Of a stretch of 64,000 nucleotides of DNA, positions 35,933 through 45,526 are shown piece by piece (positions within the stretch are counted from its first letter, which is position 1; each line of letters opens with the position of its first letter). Below the pieces are notes generated by a model. It did no database searches and had not been told where the DNA came from. It was given only the letters and a program-made list of their open reading frames with translations. The position numbers and the translations under genes are program-made. Source of the DNA: a beta proteobacterium L13 (GTDB taxonomy: Bacteria; Pseudomonadota; Gammaproteobacteria; Burkholderiales; Chromobacteriaceae); contig AMYZ01000019.1 of the NCBI GenBank assembly GCA_000335715.1, positions 22,382 to 86,381 on the forward strand, in the 5' to 3' direction.

Positions 35933-38635
35933 TTATTGGCTGTTTTGCACAGGAAGCGCTTGAAGCAGGTCTTTGGTGACGATAGTCAGGGCCCGGTCTT
36001 CCGGGTGCACCTGCACCACAAAGCCTAGGCGGGACATGAGTTTAAGCATGCCTTTGTTACCCGCCAACACCTCACCCACCATCACTTTCAGGCCCTGTTC
36101 ACGTGCAGCATCAAATAGCGCATTCATCAGGATTACGCCAATACCTTTGCCCTGCCAGTGGTCTGCCACCTCCAGTGCAAACTCGCAGCTTTCGTTATCC
36201 GGGTCGGTCACGTAGCGGGCTACCGCCAGCTGCTCCTCGCCCTCTGCGGTTTCACGCGTCATGGCCAGCGCCATTTCACGGTCGTAATCCAGCTGGGTAA
36301 AGCGCACCAGCATGGTTTGCGACAGCTGCTTGATACTGGACATGTAACGGTTATAGCGGCTTTCTTCCGACAGATTACGCACAAACTCCTGCGTCATGTA
36401 GGCGTCTTCGGGGCGTACCGGGCGGATGTTAACCGGGGTACCGTCCTTCAGCATCGAGCAGTGCACCATGTGCATGGGGTAAGGCATGATGGCCATGTGG
36501 CCATACGGCTTGGTGCGCTTGACTGTCTGCACGATAATGCGGGCGTCCAGGGCGATGACGCCGGATTCGTCGGCCACCAGCGGGTTGATGTCCATCTCGC
36601 GCACTTCGGGCAGCTCGCACACCAGCTCTGACACGTGCAGCAATACGCTCTTGAGCGTATCGATATCCACGCCGGGCATGTTCTTGAACGGGCCCAGAAT
36701 CTTGCCGATGCGGGTTTTGTCTATCATGCGCTCGACCAGATAGTGGTTCACCGGCGGCAGGCTCAGCGCCCTGTCCTGCATGATTTCTACCGCAATGCCG
36801 CCCGCACCGAAGGTAATCACCGGGCCAAACGACGCATCGTGCGTTACCCCTACCATCAGCTCGCGCGCGTGGCGGCGTTTGCGCATGGCTTGTACCGAAA
36901 CGCCCTCTATGCGCGCATCCGGCTGCGCCTCTCGCGTGCGGGTCATGATGCCGGCAAAGGCTTCGCGCAAGGAGTGTTCGTTACTGATGTTCAGCTCTAC
37001 ACCGCCCACATCGGACTTGTAAATGATGTCCGGCGAGTCGATCTTCAGCACCACGGGGTAGCCGATTTCTGCGGCCAACCCTATGGCCTCATCCACATCC
37101 TTAGCCAGCGTCGTACGGTTTACCGGGATATTGAACGCGGCCAGCACCTCTTTGCTTTCGCGCTCGGACAACACCGAGCGCCCCTCCAGCAAAGCGGTCG
37201 TAATGACGGCGCGGGCTTTCAATACGTCGGGCACCACCTGCTCGCCTTCCAGCGGCGCGGGGGTCTGCAGCAGCATCTTCTGGTTGTGGTGGTAGGACGC
37301 CAGGTTACGGAACACCTCGATGGCGAATTCCGGCGCACGGAAATGCGCGCACTTGGCCTTGGAGAACAGCTCGCGGCTTTCCGACACCTTGGCATCGCCC
37401 AGCCACGACAGGAACATCGGTTTGCTGCTCTCGCGCTGCAGCCCCACCATCAGCTGGGCCGTGGTCAGGTGGTCGGTGCCCGCTTGCGGGGTGAAAATCA
37501 CCAGGACGCCATCGACATTCGGGTCGTCCAGACAGGCTTTGACGGCGGTACGGAAGCGCACCGGGCTGGCGTCGCCAATAATGTCCACCGGGTTGCCGTG
37601 CGACCAGTTAGCCGGCAGAGACTCATTCAGCAGCTCCAGCGTGGCCGGTGCCAGCTTGGCCAGCTCCACGCCGTACATATAGGCACTGTCTGCGGCCAAC
37701 ACGCCGGGGCCGATACCGTTGGTGACGATAGCCAGGCGCTTGCCGGCCACACGATAGTTGGCCGCCAGCACCTTGGCCGCGGTAAACAGCTGGGCGATGG
37801 TGGCCACGCGCAGCACACCGGCACGCGATAGTGCGGCGTCGAACACATCGCCGCTTTCCACCAGATTGGACGAGTGCATCAGGCCGGTGACGTCGTCTTC
37901 GTAACGGCCGGACTTCACCACCACCACCGGCTTGGTACGCGCTGCCGCACGCAGGGCACTCATGAAGCGGCGGGCGTCGTGCACGTGGTGCACGTGCAGC
38001 AAGATACCCTGGGTGAAGTTGTCAGACACCAGGTAGTCCAGAATCTCGCCGAACTCCACATCCAGCGCCTCGCCTACCGATACCACGCTGGAAAAACCGA
38101 TGCCCTTGCTATCGGCCCAGTCCAGCATGGCGGTACACAGCGCCGACGACTGCGACACCAGCGCCAGGTTGCCGGCTTTCACTTTACTCGTGTAATTGCT
38201 GGCGTTGAAGCCGGCTACCGGGCGCATCAGGCCCAGCACATTGGGGCCGAGAATGCGGATGCCGTAGTGTTTGGCTATCGACACCGCCTCGTTCAGCGCC
38301 TCACGTTCTTGCGCTTCGCTATCGCCAAAATCCTTGGCCAGCAGGATGCCTTTCACGCCCTTCTTGCCGCAGTCTTTTACGATGCCGGGCAAGCTGCGCA
38401 GCGCGGTGGTGACCACCACCATATCCACCGGGCCTTCGATCAGCTTGACCGAGGTATACGCCGGTATGCCACCCACCACGCGGTGGTGCAGGTTCACGGG
38501 GTAGAGCTTGCCCTGGAAATTGCCGGCCAGCAGGTTGGCAAAAATCGCCTGCCCCACCGAGCCTGGCGTATCGCTGGCACCCACCACGGCCACATTGCGT
38601 GGTGAAAACAAAGGTGTGAGGTAATGCGGTTTCAT
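35933..38635 (-). CDS. Pat/PatZ-like bifunctional protein: NDP-forming acyl-CoA synthetase-like module fused to GNAT acetyltransferase
   Basis: A 900-residue protein. The N-terminal two-thirds follow the ADP-forming acyl-CoA synthetase plan: a CoA-binding Rossmann start (LFSPRNVAVVGASDTPGSVG), the succinyl-CoA ligase-like domains with LGPNVLGLMRP, and an ATP-grasp domain (GYPVVLKIDSPDIIYKSDVGGVELN). From about residue 735 a GNAT domain begins (NIRPVRPEDAYMTQEF), with its acetyl-CoA loop DHWQGKGIGVILMNAL. The enterobacterial relatives Pat/PatZ acetylate lysines of acetyl-CoA synthetase and other enzymes. Alignment by eye suggests a histidine (MHSSNLVESGD near 253) at the position that is catalytic in true synthetases. 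Three recurrent-word copies lie inside (37071, 37692, 37757). Confidence 0.92.
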   Translation of the reverse strand: MKPHYLTPLFSPRNVAVVGASDTPGSVGQAIFANLLAGNFQGKLYPVNLHHRVVGGIPAYTSVKLIEGPVDMVVVTTALRSLPGIVKDCGKKGVKGILLAKDFGDSEAQEREALNEAVSIAKHYGIRILGPNVLGLMRPVAGFNASNYTSKVKAGNLALVSQSSALCTAMLDWADSKGIGFSSVVSVGEALDVEFGEILDYLVSDNFTQGILLHVHHVHDARRFMSALRAAARTKPVVVVKSGRYEDDVTGLMHSSNLVESGDVFDAALSRAGVLRVATIAQLFTAAKVLAANYRVAGKRLAIVTNGIGPGVLAADSAYMYGVELAKLAPATLELLNESLPANWSHGNPVDIIGDASPVRFRTAVKACLDDPNVDGVLVIFTPQAGTDHLTTAQLMVGLQRESSKPMFLSWLGDAKVSESRELFSKAKCAHFRAPEFAIEVFRNLASYHHNQKMLLQTPAPLEGEQVVPDVLKARAVITTALLEGRSVLSERESKEVLAAFNIPVNRTTLAKDVDEAIGLAAEIGYPVVLKIDSPDIIYKSDVGGVELNISNEHSLREAFAGIMTRTREAQPDARIEGVSVQAMRKRRHARELMVGVTHDASFGPVITFGAGGIAVEIMQDRALSLPPVNHYLVERMIDKTRIGKILGPFKNMPGVDIDTLKSVLLHVSELVCELPEVREMDINPLVADESGVIALDARIIVQTVKRTKPYGHMAIMPYPMHMVHCSMLKDGTPVNIRPVRPEDAYMTQEFVRNLSEESRYNRYMSSIKQLSQTMLVRFTQLDYDREMALAMTRETAEGEEQLAVARYVTDPDNESCEFALEVADHWQGKGIGVILMNALFDAAREQGLKVMVGEVLAGNKGMLKLMSRLGFVVQVHPEDRALTIVTKDLLQALPVQNSQ

Positions 38636-38879
38636 GATTTATCCATCCTGATGGTTTGGCAGCATCTTGCCGCAGCAGGCACGCCCTAGCCATAGCGGCA
38701 TTCCCGCGTGCTGCGTAGTGCACGCGTAGTATTGACAGTTGCATCAAGCGTATCAAGCCAGTAGCGCGGCTTGCACAATATTGCTAATCTTCGCGGTTTC
38801 GCGGTGCAGCAATGTTGTGCCGCATCAAACGATTACCCAGATCCGGAAAAGGCCAGTCCCTCACGGGAGAACCGTCATC
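38636..38879. other. divergent promoter region between the Pat-like gene and nadA
   Basis: About 240 bases between two divergent starts. It ends with CACGGGAG before nadA. I recognise no operator, small gene or RNA in it. Confidence 0.4.
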
Positions 38880-39797
38880 ATGAGCAAACGCGTCGTTACC
38901 CTTGCACACTACTATACCCAGCCAGAAATCCAGCAGATGGCCGACAAGGTCGGCGATAGCCTGGAGCTGTCACTGTTTGCCCGGGAATCCAAGGCTGACA
39001 TCATCGTGTTTGCCGGTGTCCGCTTCATGGCCGAGACCGCCAAAATCCTGAATCCGCAGGCCGAAGTGATTCTGCCGGATGCCGGTTCCACCTGCTCGCT
39101 GGTGACACAAACCGACGTTGCCGCACTGCAACAGTGGCGCGAAAGCCACCCGGACCACGTTCACGTGTCGTATATCAACTCGTCTGCCGCGCACAAGGCG
39201 CTGTCCGACTGGATCGTTACCAGCCGCAACGTGGACGACATCATTGCGCATCTGTATGAAGAAGGTAAGAAAGTCATCTTCTCGCCAGACCGCAATATGG
39301 GCGCCTACCTGAACTACCAGTACGGCTACGACATGCCGCTGTGGTCTGCCGTGTGCGAAGTGCACGACAAATTCAACGAAGCCGCGCTGAACGAAGCCCT
39401 CACCGCCACCCATGGCAAGGCCCACCTGATTGCCCACCCGGAAAGCCCGCTGCCGGTGCTCAAACGCGCCCAGTACGTAGGCTCCACCTCCGGCATGCTG
39501 AACTGGGTCAAAGCCTTCCAGGGCGGCAGCAGCGAAGTGATCTTTGTCGCCACCGAAGACGGCATCCTGTACAACATGCGCCTGGCTCGCCCGGACCTGG
39601 ACATCCGCCAGGCACCGATCTATGCCGGCTGCCAGTGCAACTCCTGTCCGTACATGAAGATGAATACCATCGAAGCGGTAAAGCGCGCCCAGCAAGGCGA
39701 AGGCACCCGTATCGACTACCTCTCCGAGGCGGAAATGGACGCAGCGCGCCTGCCGATAGAACGCATGCTGGACTTCAGCCAGCGGTACTACCAGTAA
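38880..39797 (+). CDS. nadA: quinolinate synthase NadA
   Basis: Makes quinolinate from iminoaspartate and dihydroxyacetone phosphate in NAD synthesis, using an Fe4S4 cluster. At 305 residues it is the short form: it starts right at the first domain, MSKRVVTLAHYYTQPEIQQMAD. Conserved parts are AGVRFMAETAKILNP, GSTCSL (first cluster Cys), AVCEVHDKF (second) and CQCNSCPYMKMNTIEAV (third). HPESPLPVLK and GSTSGML line the active site. The start at 38880 follows GGGAG; the upstream extension of the frame has no similarity. nadB and nadC are not adjacent. Confidence 0.95.
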   Translation: MSKRVVTLAHYYTQPEIQQMADKVGDSLELSLFARESKADIIVFAGVRFMAETAKILNPQAEVILPDAGSTCSLVTQTDVAALQQWRESHPDHVHVSYINSSAAHKALSDWIVTSRNVDDIIAHLYEEGKKVIFSPDRNMGAYLNYQYGYDMPLWSAVCEVHDKFNEAALNEALTATHGKAHLIAHPESPLPVLKRAQYVGSTSGMLNWVKAFQGGSSEVIFVATEDGILYNMRLARPDLDIRQAPIYAGCQCNSCPYMKMNTIEAVKRAQQGEGTRIDYLSEAEMDAARLPIERMLDFSQRYYQ

Positions 39798-39813
39798 GCC
39801 CATGCAAAACCAC

Positions 39814-39842
39814 ACAGCCCGCACGATGCGGGCTGTTTTTGT
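39814..39842 (+). terminator. nadA terminator
   Basis: Stem of 10 base pairs (39814-39823 with 39827-39836), CGA loop, then TTTTTGTTT. Confidence 0.88.
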
Positions 39843-39916
39843 TTATGCAACAGGCACGGCGGTTTGCGCCATGCCGATACGCGGATACAATCGTTAAGTC
39901 TTGATGGAAAGCTACG

Positions 39917-40657
39917 ATGAAAATTCTGATTAGTAACGACGACGGTTATTTTGCACCAGGCTTGGCAACGTTGGCCGCACACCTCTCCACCCTGGGCGAG
40001 GTGGTCGTCGTGGCGCCCGAGCGCGACCGCAGCGGCGCCAGCAACTCGCTGACACTGGACCGTCCGTTATCGGTCAGACAGGCTGCCAGCGGCTTTTACT
40101 ACGTCAACGGTACTCCAACCGATTGCGTACACGTTGCTGTTACCGGTTTTCTGGATTTCCGCCCGGACATCGTGGTATCCGGTATCAACCACGGCCCCAA
40201 TATGGGGGATGACACCCTGTATTCCGGCACCGTTGCTGCGGCTACCGAAGCGTTTTTGCTGGGCATCCCTGCCATAGCCGTGTCGCTGGCCGGTAAAAAC
40301 CGCCACTTCGATACTGCAGGCCAGGTCGCCACTGACCTGGTACGCCGCTTTCAGGCCCAGCCGTTCAGCCGCCCCATGCTGCTGAACGTCAACGTGCCGG
40401 ACATCCCGGCAGAACAGCTGGCCGGCACCGAGGTCACCCGCCTGGGCCGCCGCCACCACGCCGAACCGGTGATCCGCGCACAGAACCCGCGCGGCGAAGC
40501 TGTGTTCTGGGTAGGCCCGGTAGGCCCGGAGCAAGACGCCGGTAACGGCACCGATTTTCACGCCATCCGCCAACAGCGCGTGTCCATTACGCCGCTGATG
40601 ATAGACCTGACCGCACGCGATCAACTGGATGAAATACAAACATGGCTCAATCCCTAG
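39917..40657 (+). CDS. surE: 5'/3'-nucleotidase (survival protein) SurE
   Basis: A 246-residue metal-dependent nucleotidase. The metal site comes from the N-terminal [12 protein letters not shown] (Asp pair) and the following SGASNSLT and [22 protein letters not shown] segments. First gene of the stationary-phase cluster surE-pcm-nlpD-rpoS; its end overlaps pcm by 16 bases. One recurrent word at 39970 reads Leu-Ala-Ala using TTG GCC GCA. Confidence 0.97.
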   Translation: MKILISNDDGYFAPGLATLAAHLSTLGEVVVVAPERDRSGASNSLTLDRPLSVRQAASGFYYVNGTPTDCVHVAVTGFLDFRPDIVVSGINHGPNMGDDTLYSGTVAAATEAFLLGIPAIAVSLAGKNRHFDTAGQVATDLVRRFQAQPFSRPMLLNVNVPDIPAEQLAGTEVTRLGRRHHAEPVIRAQNPRGEAVFWVGPVGPEQDAGNGTDFHAIRQQRVSITPLMIDLTARDQLDEIQTWLNP

Positions 40658-41310
40658 TTGCAGGCAGCAATTTCGGCATGTTCTCCGACCGTACCCGTAT
40701 GCGGATGGTAGAGCGGCTACGCCAGAACGGCATTAGCGAGGAGCGCGTGCTGGCCGCCATGTACGAGGTACCCCGCCACCTGTTCATCGACCAGGCACTG
40801 GCCACCCGGGCCTACGACGATGTATCACTGCCTATCGGCCAGGGGCAAACCATCTCGCAACCGCTCACCGTCGCGCGCATGACGGAAAAGCTGCTGGAAG
40901 GCCGCGCCAAACCGGGCCGCATTCTGGAGATCGGCACCGGCTGCGGTTACCAGACCGCCGTACTGCTGAAAACCGGCGCCGAGGTGTTTTCGATTGAACG
41001 ACTGGGCGGCATTCTGGACAAAGCCAGACAGAACCTGCGCCAAGCCAAGCTGGTACATGCCCGGCTGGTACATGGCGATGGCCACCAGGGGCTGCCGGAT
41101 GTGGCACCGTTTGACGGCATCATCATTACTGCCGCAGCACGCCAGGTTCCCCCGGCACTACTGGCACAGCTAGCCGATAACGGCCGCCTGGTGATACCGG
41201 TAGGCGATCAGGAGCAACACCTGTGGCTGTATGAGAAAACCGCCGAAGGCATGCGTCAGACCCAGCTGGAACCAGCCAAGTTTGTACCCCTGCTGCCGGG
41301 TAAGCAGTAA
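40642..41310 (+). CDS. pcm: protein-L-isoaspartate O-methyltransferase
   Basis: A 222-residue repair methyltransferase that starts the conversion of damaged isoaspartyl residues back to aspartate. The SAM-binding motif I is [17 protein letters not shown], preceded by the family region [28 protein letters not shown] is motif post-I. Translation is coupled to surE by a 16-base overlap. Confidence 0.96.
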   Translation: MAQSLVAGSNFGMFSDRTRMRMVERLRQNGISEERVLAAMYEVPRHLFIDQALATRAYDDVSLPIGQGQTISQPLTVARMTEKLLEGRAKPGRILEIGTGCGYQTAVLLKTGAEVFSIERLGGILDKARQNLRQAKLVHARLVHGDGHQGLPDVAPFDGIIITAAARQVPPALLAQLADNGRLVIPVGDQEQHLWLYEKTAEGMRQTQLEPAKFVPLLPGKQ

Positions 41311-41393
41311 ACAAAAAAGCAACACCTACCCCTATAGATTTTTGTCTGACAATTTACAGCAGGCAGATAGCTGACATATAAAATCGATACTCA

Positions 41394-42512
41394 ATGCAAA
41401 ACATCTTGTTAAAAAAACTGGCACTAATCGGTAGCAGCGTCGCAGTAGTCTCGCTAATGGCAGGCTGCGCACAACTACACCAGGAAAACGCTGCAGAAAT
41501 CGTGAAAGGCACGCCCACTACGCAAAAGCCGCGTAGCGATGCACCCACCAAGCCGGCAGCCAGCACGCCGGCCACGACCGGCAAGGCCAGTACACAAGCC
41601 ATTGCACTGGGTACGACCCCGCAAGCCAGAGTAGCAGCGGGCCAGACAACCCACACCGTTCAAGCCGGTGAAACCCTGTACCGCGTTGCTGTGAATAACG
41701 GGCTGCGCTACCAGGATCTGGCTGAATGGAACAATTTGGACGGTTACACCATCAAGGTTGGCCAAGTAATCAGGCTAACCCCACCCGATGCACCGCGTAC
41801 TGGTGCAGCGGTAACCGCCCCAGCCGCCAGCAGCACTACCAATGTAGTGAAGCCAGCAGAAACCAAACCGGCAGCAGGCCAAGTGCCGGTTGAAGCGAAA
41901 GCACCGACCAATAGTGCCGACGCTCAGGCAGCCAGTAAGGCTTATCCGAAAGCCCTGAAGCTGCCGTACTCGGAGGAGGCCATCAAGAGCCTTCCGGCCC
42001 AGAGCGAAGGAAGCGGTAAACCTGCCGTAAACGTACCACCCGCCAAGAACACGCCGGACAAACCGGCCAGCAAAGTAGAAGCAGCAACACCCGTCGCTCC
42101 GGCAGCCACCCCTGCCGAAGCCAGCAGCCCCAAAGCTGCCTCTACCGGTGTGGTATGGGCCTGGCCTACCCAGGGTAACGTGGTTCGCGGTTTTTCGGAC
42201 CAGAACAAAGGCATCGACATTGCCGGCAAGGCAGGACAGCCGGTGAATGCCGCCGCCGATGGCAAAGTGGTGTATAGCGGTAGCGGTTTGCGCGGTTACG
42301 GGAAGCTCATCATCCTGCGCCACGACAAAACCTTCCTGTCGGCCTACGCCCACAACAGCCAGTTACTCGTGAAAGAGGGCCAGTCTGTCAAGAAAGGACA
42401 GAAGATTGCCGAAATGGGGAATACCGATGCTGACCAAGTCAAATTGCACTTTGAAATCCGTCAGCTAGGTAAACCTGTCGACCCGAGCAAGTTTCTGGAA
42501 ACCAGACCCTGA
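41394..42512 (+). CDS. nlpD: lipoprotein NlpD, LysM and degenerate M23 domains
   Basis: A 372-residue outer-membrane lipoprotein that activates cell-wall amidases at division. The signal peptide ends in the lipobox LMAGC (Cys about residue 24). A LysM peptidoglycan-binding domain lies near 83-127 (THTVQAGETLYRVAVNN), followed by a long Ala/Pro/Lys-rich linker. The C-terminal M23 domain (about 255-370) has NKGIDIAGKAG where active enzymes have HxxxD and KLHFEIR where they have HxH, so it should not cut peptidoglycan, as known for NlpD. It lies directly before rpoS and may contain an rpoS promoter. Confidence 0.93.
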   Translation: MQNILLKKLALIGSSVAVVSLMAGCAQLHQENAAEIVKGTPTTQKPRSDAPTKPAASTPATTGKASTQAIALGTTPQARVAAGQTTHTVQAGETLYRVAVNNGLRYQDLAEWNNLDGYTIKVGQVIRLTPPDAPRTGAAVTAPAASSTTNVVKPAETKPAAGQVPVEAKAPTNSADAQAASKAYPKALKLPYSEEAIKSLPAQSEGSGKPAVNVPPAKNTPDKPASKVEAATPVAPAATPAEASSPKAASTGVVWAWPTQGNVVRGFSDQNKGIDIAGKAGQPVNAAADGKVVYSGSGLRGYGKLIILRHDKTFLSAYAHNSQLLVKEGQSVKKGQKIAEMGNTDADQVKLHFEIRQLGKPVDPSKFLETRP

Positions 42513-42554
42513 CCGGACCCAGTCCTGATCAGGAACGCAAGCGGGGGAATTATC

Positions 42555-43502
42555 ATGAGCGACGATCTTGATCTGCTGGAAGAAGTACTGGACGAAGAAG
42601 TAGAGGCCGAAGACGAGCCCCGTGCCGAAGCCGAAGACGCAGAAGAAGCGTCGGCCAGCAAAGGTTTTGAGGATATTGCCGATGTCACCCAGATCTACCT
42701 GAACGACATCGGCAGCAACGCCCTGCTCACCCCGGCCCAGGAAGTCGAGCTGGCCAGGCGTGTGGTACAGGGTGACTTCAGTGCGCGACAGAAAATGATC
42801 GAGCACAACCTGCGCCTGGTGGTAAACATTGCCAAACACTACATCAACCGCGGCCTGGCGCTGCTGGACCTGATTGAAGAAGGCAATATCGGCCTGATGC
42901 ACGCGCTGGAAAAGTTCGACCCGGAACGCGGCTTCCGTTTTTCCACCTACGCCACCTGGTGGATACGCCAAAGCATTGAACGCGCGATCATGAACCAGTC
43001 GCGCACTATCCGCCTGCCGGTACACGTCATCAAGGAGCTGAATGTCTACCTGCGCGCTGCACGCCATCTGGAAAGCCAGATGGGTCGCGAGCCGACGCTG
43101 GAAGACATTGCCCACCTGACAGGCAAACCGGTAGACGAAGTTCGCAAGGTGCTGAACCTGAACGAACGCATGGCATCGCTGGATGCACCACTGGATATCG
43201 ACCCGATGCTGTCCATCGGCGAATCCATCCCGGACGAGCAGCACGAAGAGCCGGATATCCAGCTGCATAACGCACAAATAGAACACTTTGTGCACGACTG
43301 GCTGGGCCAGCTTACCGACAAACAGCGCATGGTGATCGAGCGCCGCTACGGTTTGAACGGGCAGGAAGTCTGCACACTGGAAGAGCTGGCCGCCACCCTG
43401 AGCCTGACACGCGAACGGGTACGCCAGATCCAGATCGAGGGGCTGGAACACCTGCGCCGCATCTTGCGCCGTAAAGGTGTCACCAAAGACTACCTGATCT
43501 GA
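42555..43502 (+). CDS. rpoS: stationary-phase sigma factor RpoS
   Basis: A 315-residue sigma-S. An acidic N-terminus ([19 protein letters not shown]) precedes region 1.2 ([26 protein letters not shown]), regions 2.1-2.4 ([44 protein letters not shown]) and region 4.2 ([30 protein letters not shown]). The position after nlpD is the classic one. Terminator follows. Confidence 0.97.
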   Translation: MSDDLDLLEEVLDEEVEAEDEPRAEAEDAEEASASKGFEDIADVTQIYLNDIGSNALLTPAQEVELARRVVQGDFSARQKMIEHNLRLVVNIAKHYINRGLALLDLIEEGNIGLMHALEKFDPERGFRFSTYATWWIRQSIERAIMNQSRTIRLPVHVIKELNVYLRAARHLESQMGREPTLEDIAHLTGKPVDEVRKVLNLNERMASLDAPLDIDPMLSIGESIPDEQHEEPDIQLHNAQIEHFVHDWLGQLTDKQRMVIERRYGLNGQEVCTLEELAATLSLTRERVRQIQIEGLEHLRRILRRKGVTKDYLI

Positions 43503-43523
43503 ACTGATATAAGCACACACACC

Positions 43524-43550
43524 ACCGGCAGCCTGCGCTGCCGGTTTTTT
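43524..43550 (+). terminator. rpoS terminator
   Basis: Perfect 9-base-pair stem (43524-43532 with 43537-43545) followed by TTTTTT. The variant word ACGGCCAACCTTGG, one base off the recurrent word, lies at 43580 inside the end of the converging gene. Confidence 0.88.
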
Positions 43551-43570
43551 ATTGTGCCACGCTGGCCAGG

Positions 43571-45526
43571 CTAGCGTTTACGGCCAACCTTGGCAGGGCG
43601 AAACGCCCGCACCTGTCGCCACAAATGCCGCCAGGCAGCAGCGTCACCACCCTGCGGGCCATACTGCAAGCGTTGCCATTGCTGCAGCAGCGCAGCCAGC
43701 GCTTGCTGATCGGCCTCGGCCAGCCGCGCGGCATGGGCCTGTAGCTCGGCCGCCGTATCCCCGGGCGTAATGGGCAGCCCGGCGCCACGCAAACGCTGCC
43801 CCAGCACCTGCCATACCCGCTGCGCCATACTGCGCCGCCCGCGGCGGCCATGCAGCACATAGGCGGCCAGCGGCAGCAAGACCAAGGCCATACCGCCCAG
43901 CAAGGCTTTCACCACGTTGGCCGCAGACACCTCGCCCAAGCCCAGCTTCTGGAACAGGTTCTGCTGGCTCGCCGCATCGTAGCCTACCACCCAGCGCTGC
44001 CAGCTGAAGTTGGCCAGCTGCCATTGCTGACCTACCCACTGCGCCCAGCCCGGCGGGCGGCCGCCGACCAGCGGCATGCGCGGTGCCACTTCACCCAAAG
44101 TATTATCGATGCCGGCATCCACCCGCTGCGGTGCCACCAGCGCGGTAGCGTCCACCCGCCGCCAGCTACCGTCTACCCAGACCTCGCTCCAGGCGTGGGC
44201 ATCGGACGAGCGGATCTGCCAGAAGCGCCCCTGCGTATTGAACTCCCCGCCCTGAAAACCTACCACCACCCGTGCCGGCAAGCCTGCAGCACGCGCCAGT
44301 ACGGTAAAGGCCGAGGAGAAGTGTTCGCAGAAGCCCTGGCGGCTATCAAACAGGAAACCATCCACCACATTGTCGGCTAGCGTAGGCGGGCTCAGCGTAT
44401 AGCGCAGGCCTTGCTCGGCCAGCCACAGCTGCAGCGCCTGCAGGCGTGCAGCAGGCTGCGGGTGGCGCCCGGCCAGCGCCTGCCCTGCCTGGATGGTGCG
44501 CGGGTTATCGGCAGGCAGCTGCAGATAGAACGCCTGCTCACGCTCGTCCAAGGCGTCGCGGTACTGGCTGCTGGCCACACTCTGCACGCTATAGCGCAGC
44601 CTGGCGATGTTGGCCGCGTCCACGCGGCGCAGCTTTTGCTGATAGCCCAGCACCACGCCCTCCCCCGCCTCCACGCCCTGCTCCAGCATGGGCAGATAGC
44701 CCTGGAAGGGCTCGGCTACCACATCGTAGCGCAGCGGCTGGGCCTCACCACTTAGTGCCACACCACGGGGCAGCGCCAGGTTGGCCGCCGTCCAGCGCGT
44801 GCCATCAAACTGGTCGAATACCATGACACGCCAGTACAGCTGGCTGACGCGTGGCTGGCTACCGCGAAATTCGGCAGTGAACACCGGCTCGCGCGAGGGA
44901 ATCATCTTGCCGATAGCGCCAGGGCTCATGCTGTCGGCCAGGCCGGTCGTCGCGCCCTGTTGTTCGGTGGGCATGCTCCACAGCGGGCCGGGCAGGCGCG
45001 GCATCACCACAAACAGCACCACCATCAGCGGAAACGACAGCAACAGCGCCCGCGCCGTCACCGCCGGGCTCAGGCGTGCATCTTCACCCGATAGCAGCAC
45101 CATGGCCCAGGTCAGCGCAAACAGCGACAGCAATAACCACAGCGCCGACAGCGGGCTCTGATCAAACAGCAACGGCGTCGCTGCAAGAAAAAAGCCCAGC
45201 GCCAGCAGCACGCGCCAGTCGCGCAGGCTGGCGGTTTCCAGCGCCTTGCCGCCCACCAGCAGCAGCAAAAAGGCCACCCCGCCCTCGCGCCCCACCAGCG
45301 TACGCAGGTTCAGCCACAATGCCGCCACCGGCAACAACAAGCCCAGCATCAGCCAGAGGCGGCGTGGCAGTGGCCGGCGCTGCCATACCAGGGTGGCACG
45401 CCAGGCCAGTAGCAGGGCAAACACCAGCGGCACCCAGCCCGGCAGATGCAGGAACAAGGGCAGCGCCACCAGTGCCAGCGCTGCCAGCACGGCAAAGCTG
45501 GCCAGCCTCAGCTCATCCGCCAGCAT
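43571..45526 (-). CDS. TgpA-like membrane transglutaminase-fold protein (DUF3488)
   Basis: A 651-residue protein with six to seven N-terminal membrane segments (about 5-185), a large periplasmic part, and one more membrane segment near 545-565. The periplasmic transglutaminase-like core shows the Cys-His-Asp triad: FCEHFSSAFTVLARAAGLPARVVVGF, DAHAWSEVWVDGSW and RRVDAT. A cytoplasmic DUF4129-like tail follows. TgpA of Pseudomonas is essential and works at the cell envelope; the substrate is unknown. Start at ATG 45526 overlaps the DUF58 gene by 14 bases. Three recurrent-word copies fall inside (43916, 44609, 44780). Confidence 0.92.
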   Translation of the reverse strand: MLADELRLASFAVLAALALVALPLFLHLPGWVPLVFALLLAWRATLVWQRRPLPRRLWLMLGLLLPVAALWLNLRTLVGREGGVAFLLLLVGGKALETASLRDWRVLLALGFFLAATPLLFDQSPLSALWLLLSLFALTWAMVLLSGEDARLSPAVTARALLLSFPLMVVLFVVMPRLPGPLWSMPTEQQGATTGLADSMSPGAIGKMIPSREPVFTAEFRGSQPRVSQLYWRVMVFDQFDGTRWTAANLALPRGVALSGEAQPLRYDVVAEPFQGYLPMLEQGVEAGEGVVLGYQQKLRRVDAANIARLRYSVQSVASSQYRDALDEREQAFYLQLPADNPRTIQAGQALAGRHPQPAARLQALQLWLAEQGLRYTLSPPTLADNVVDGFLFDSRQGFCEHFSSAFTVLARAAGLPARVVVGFQGGEFNTQGRFWQIRSSDAHAWSEVWVDGSWRRVDATALVAPQRVDAGIDNTLGEVAPRMPLVGGRPPGWAQWVGQQWQLANFSWQRWVVGYDAASQQNLFQKLGLGEVSAANVVKALLGGMALVLLPLAAYVLHGRRGRRSMAQRVWQVLGQRLRGAGLPITPGDTAAELQAHAARLAEADQQALAALLQQWQRLQYGPQGGDAAAWRHLWRQVRAFRPAKVGRKR

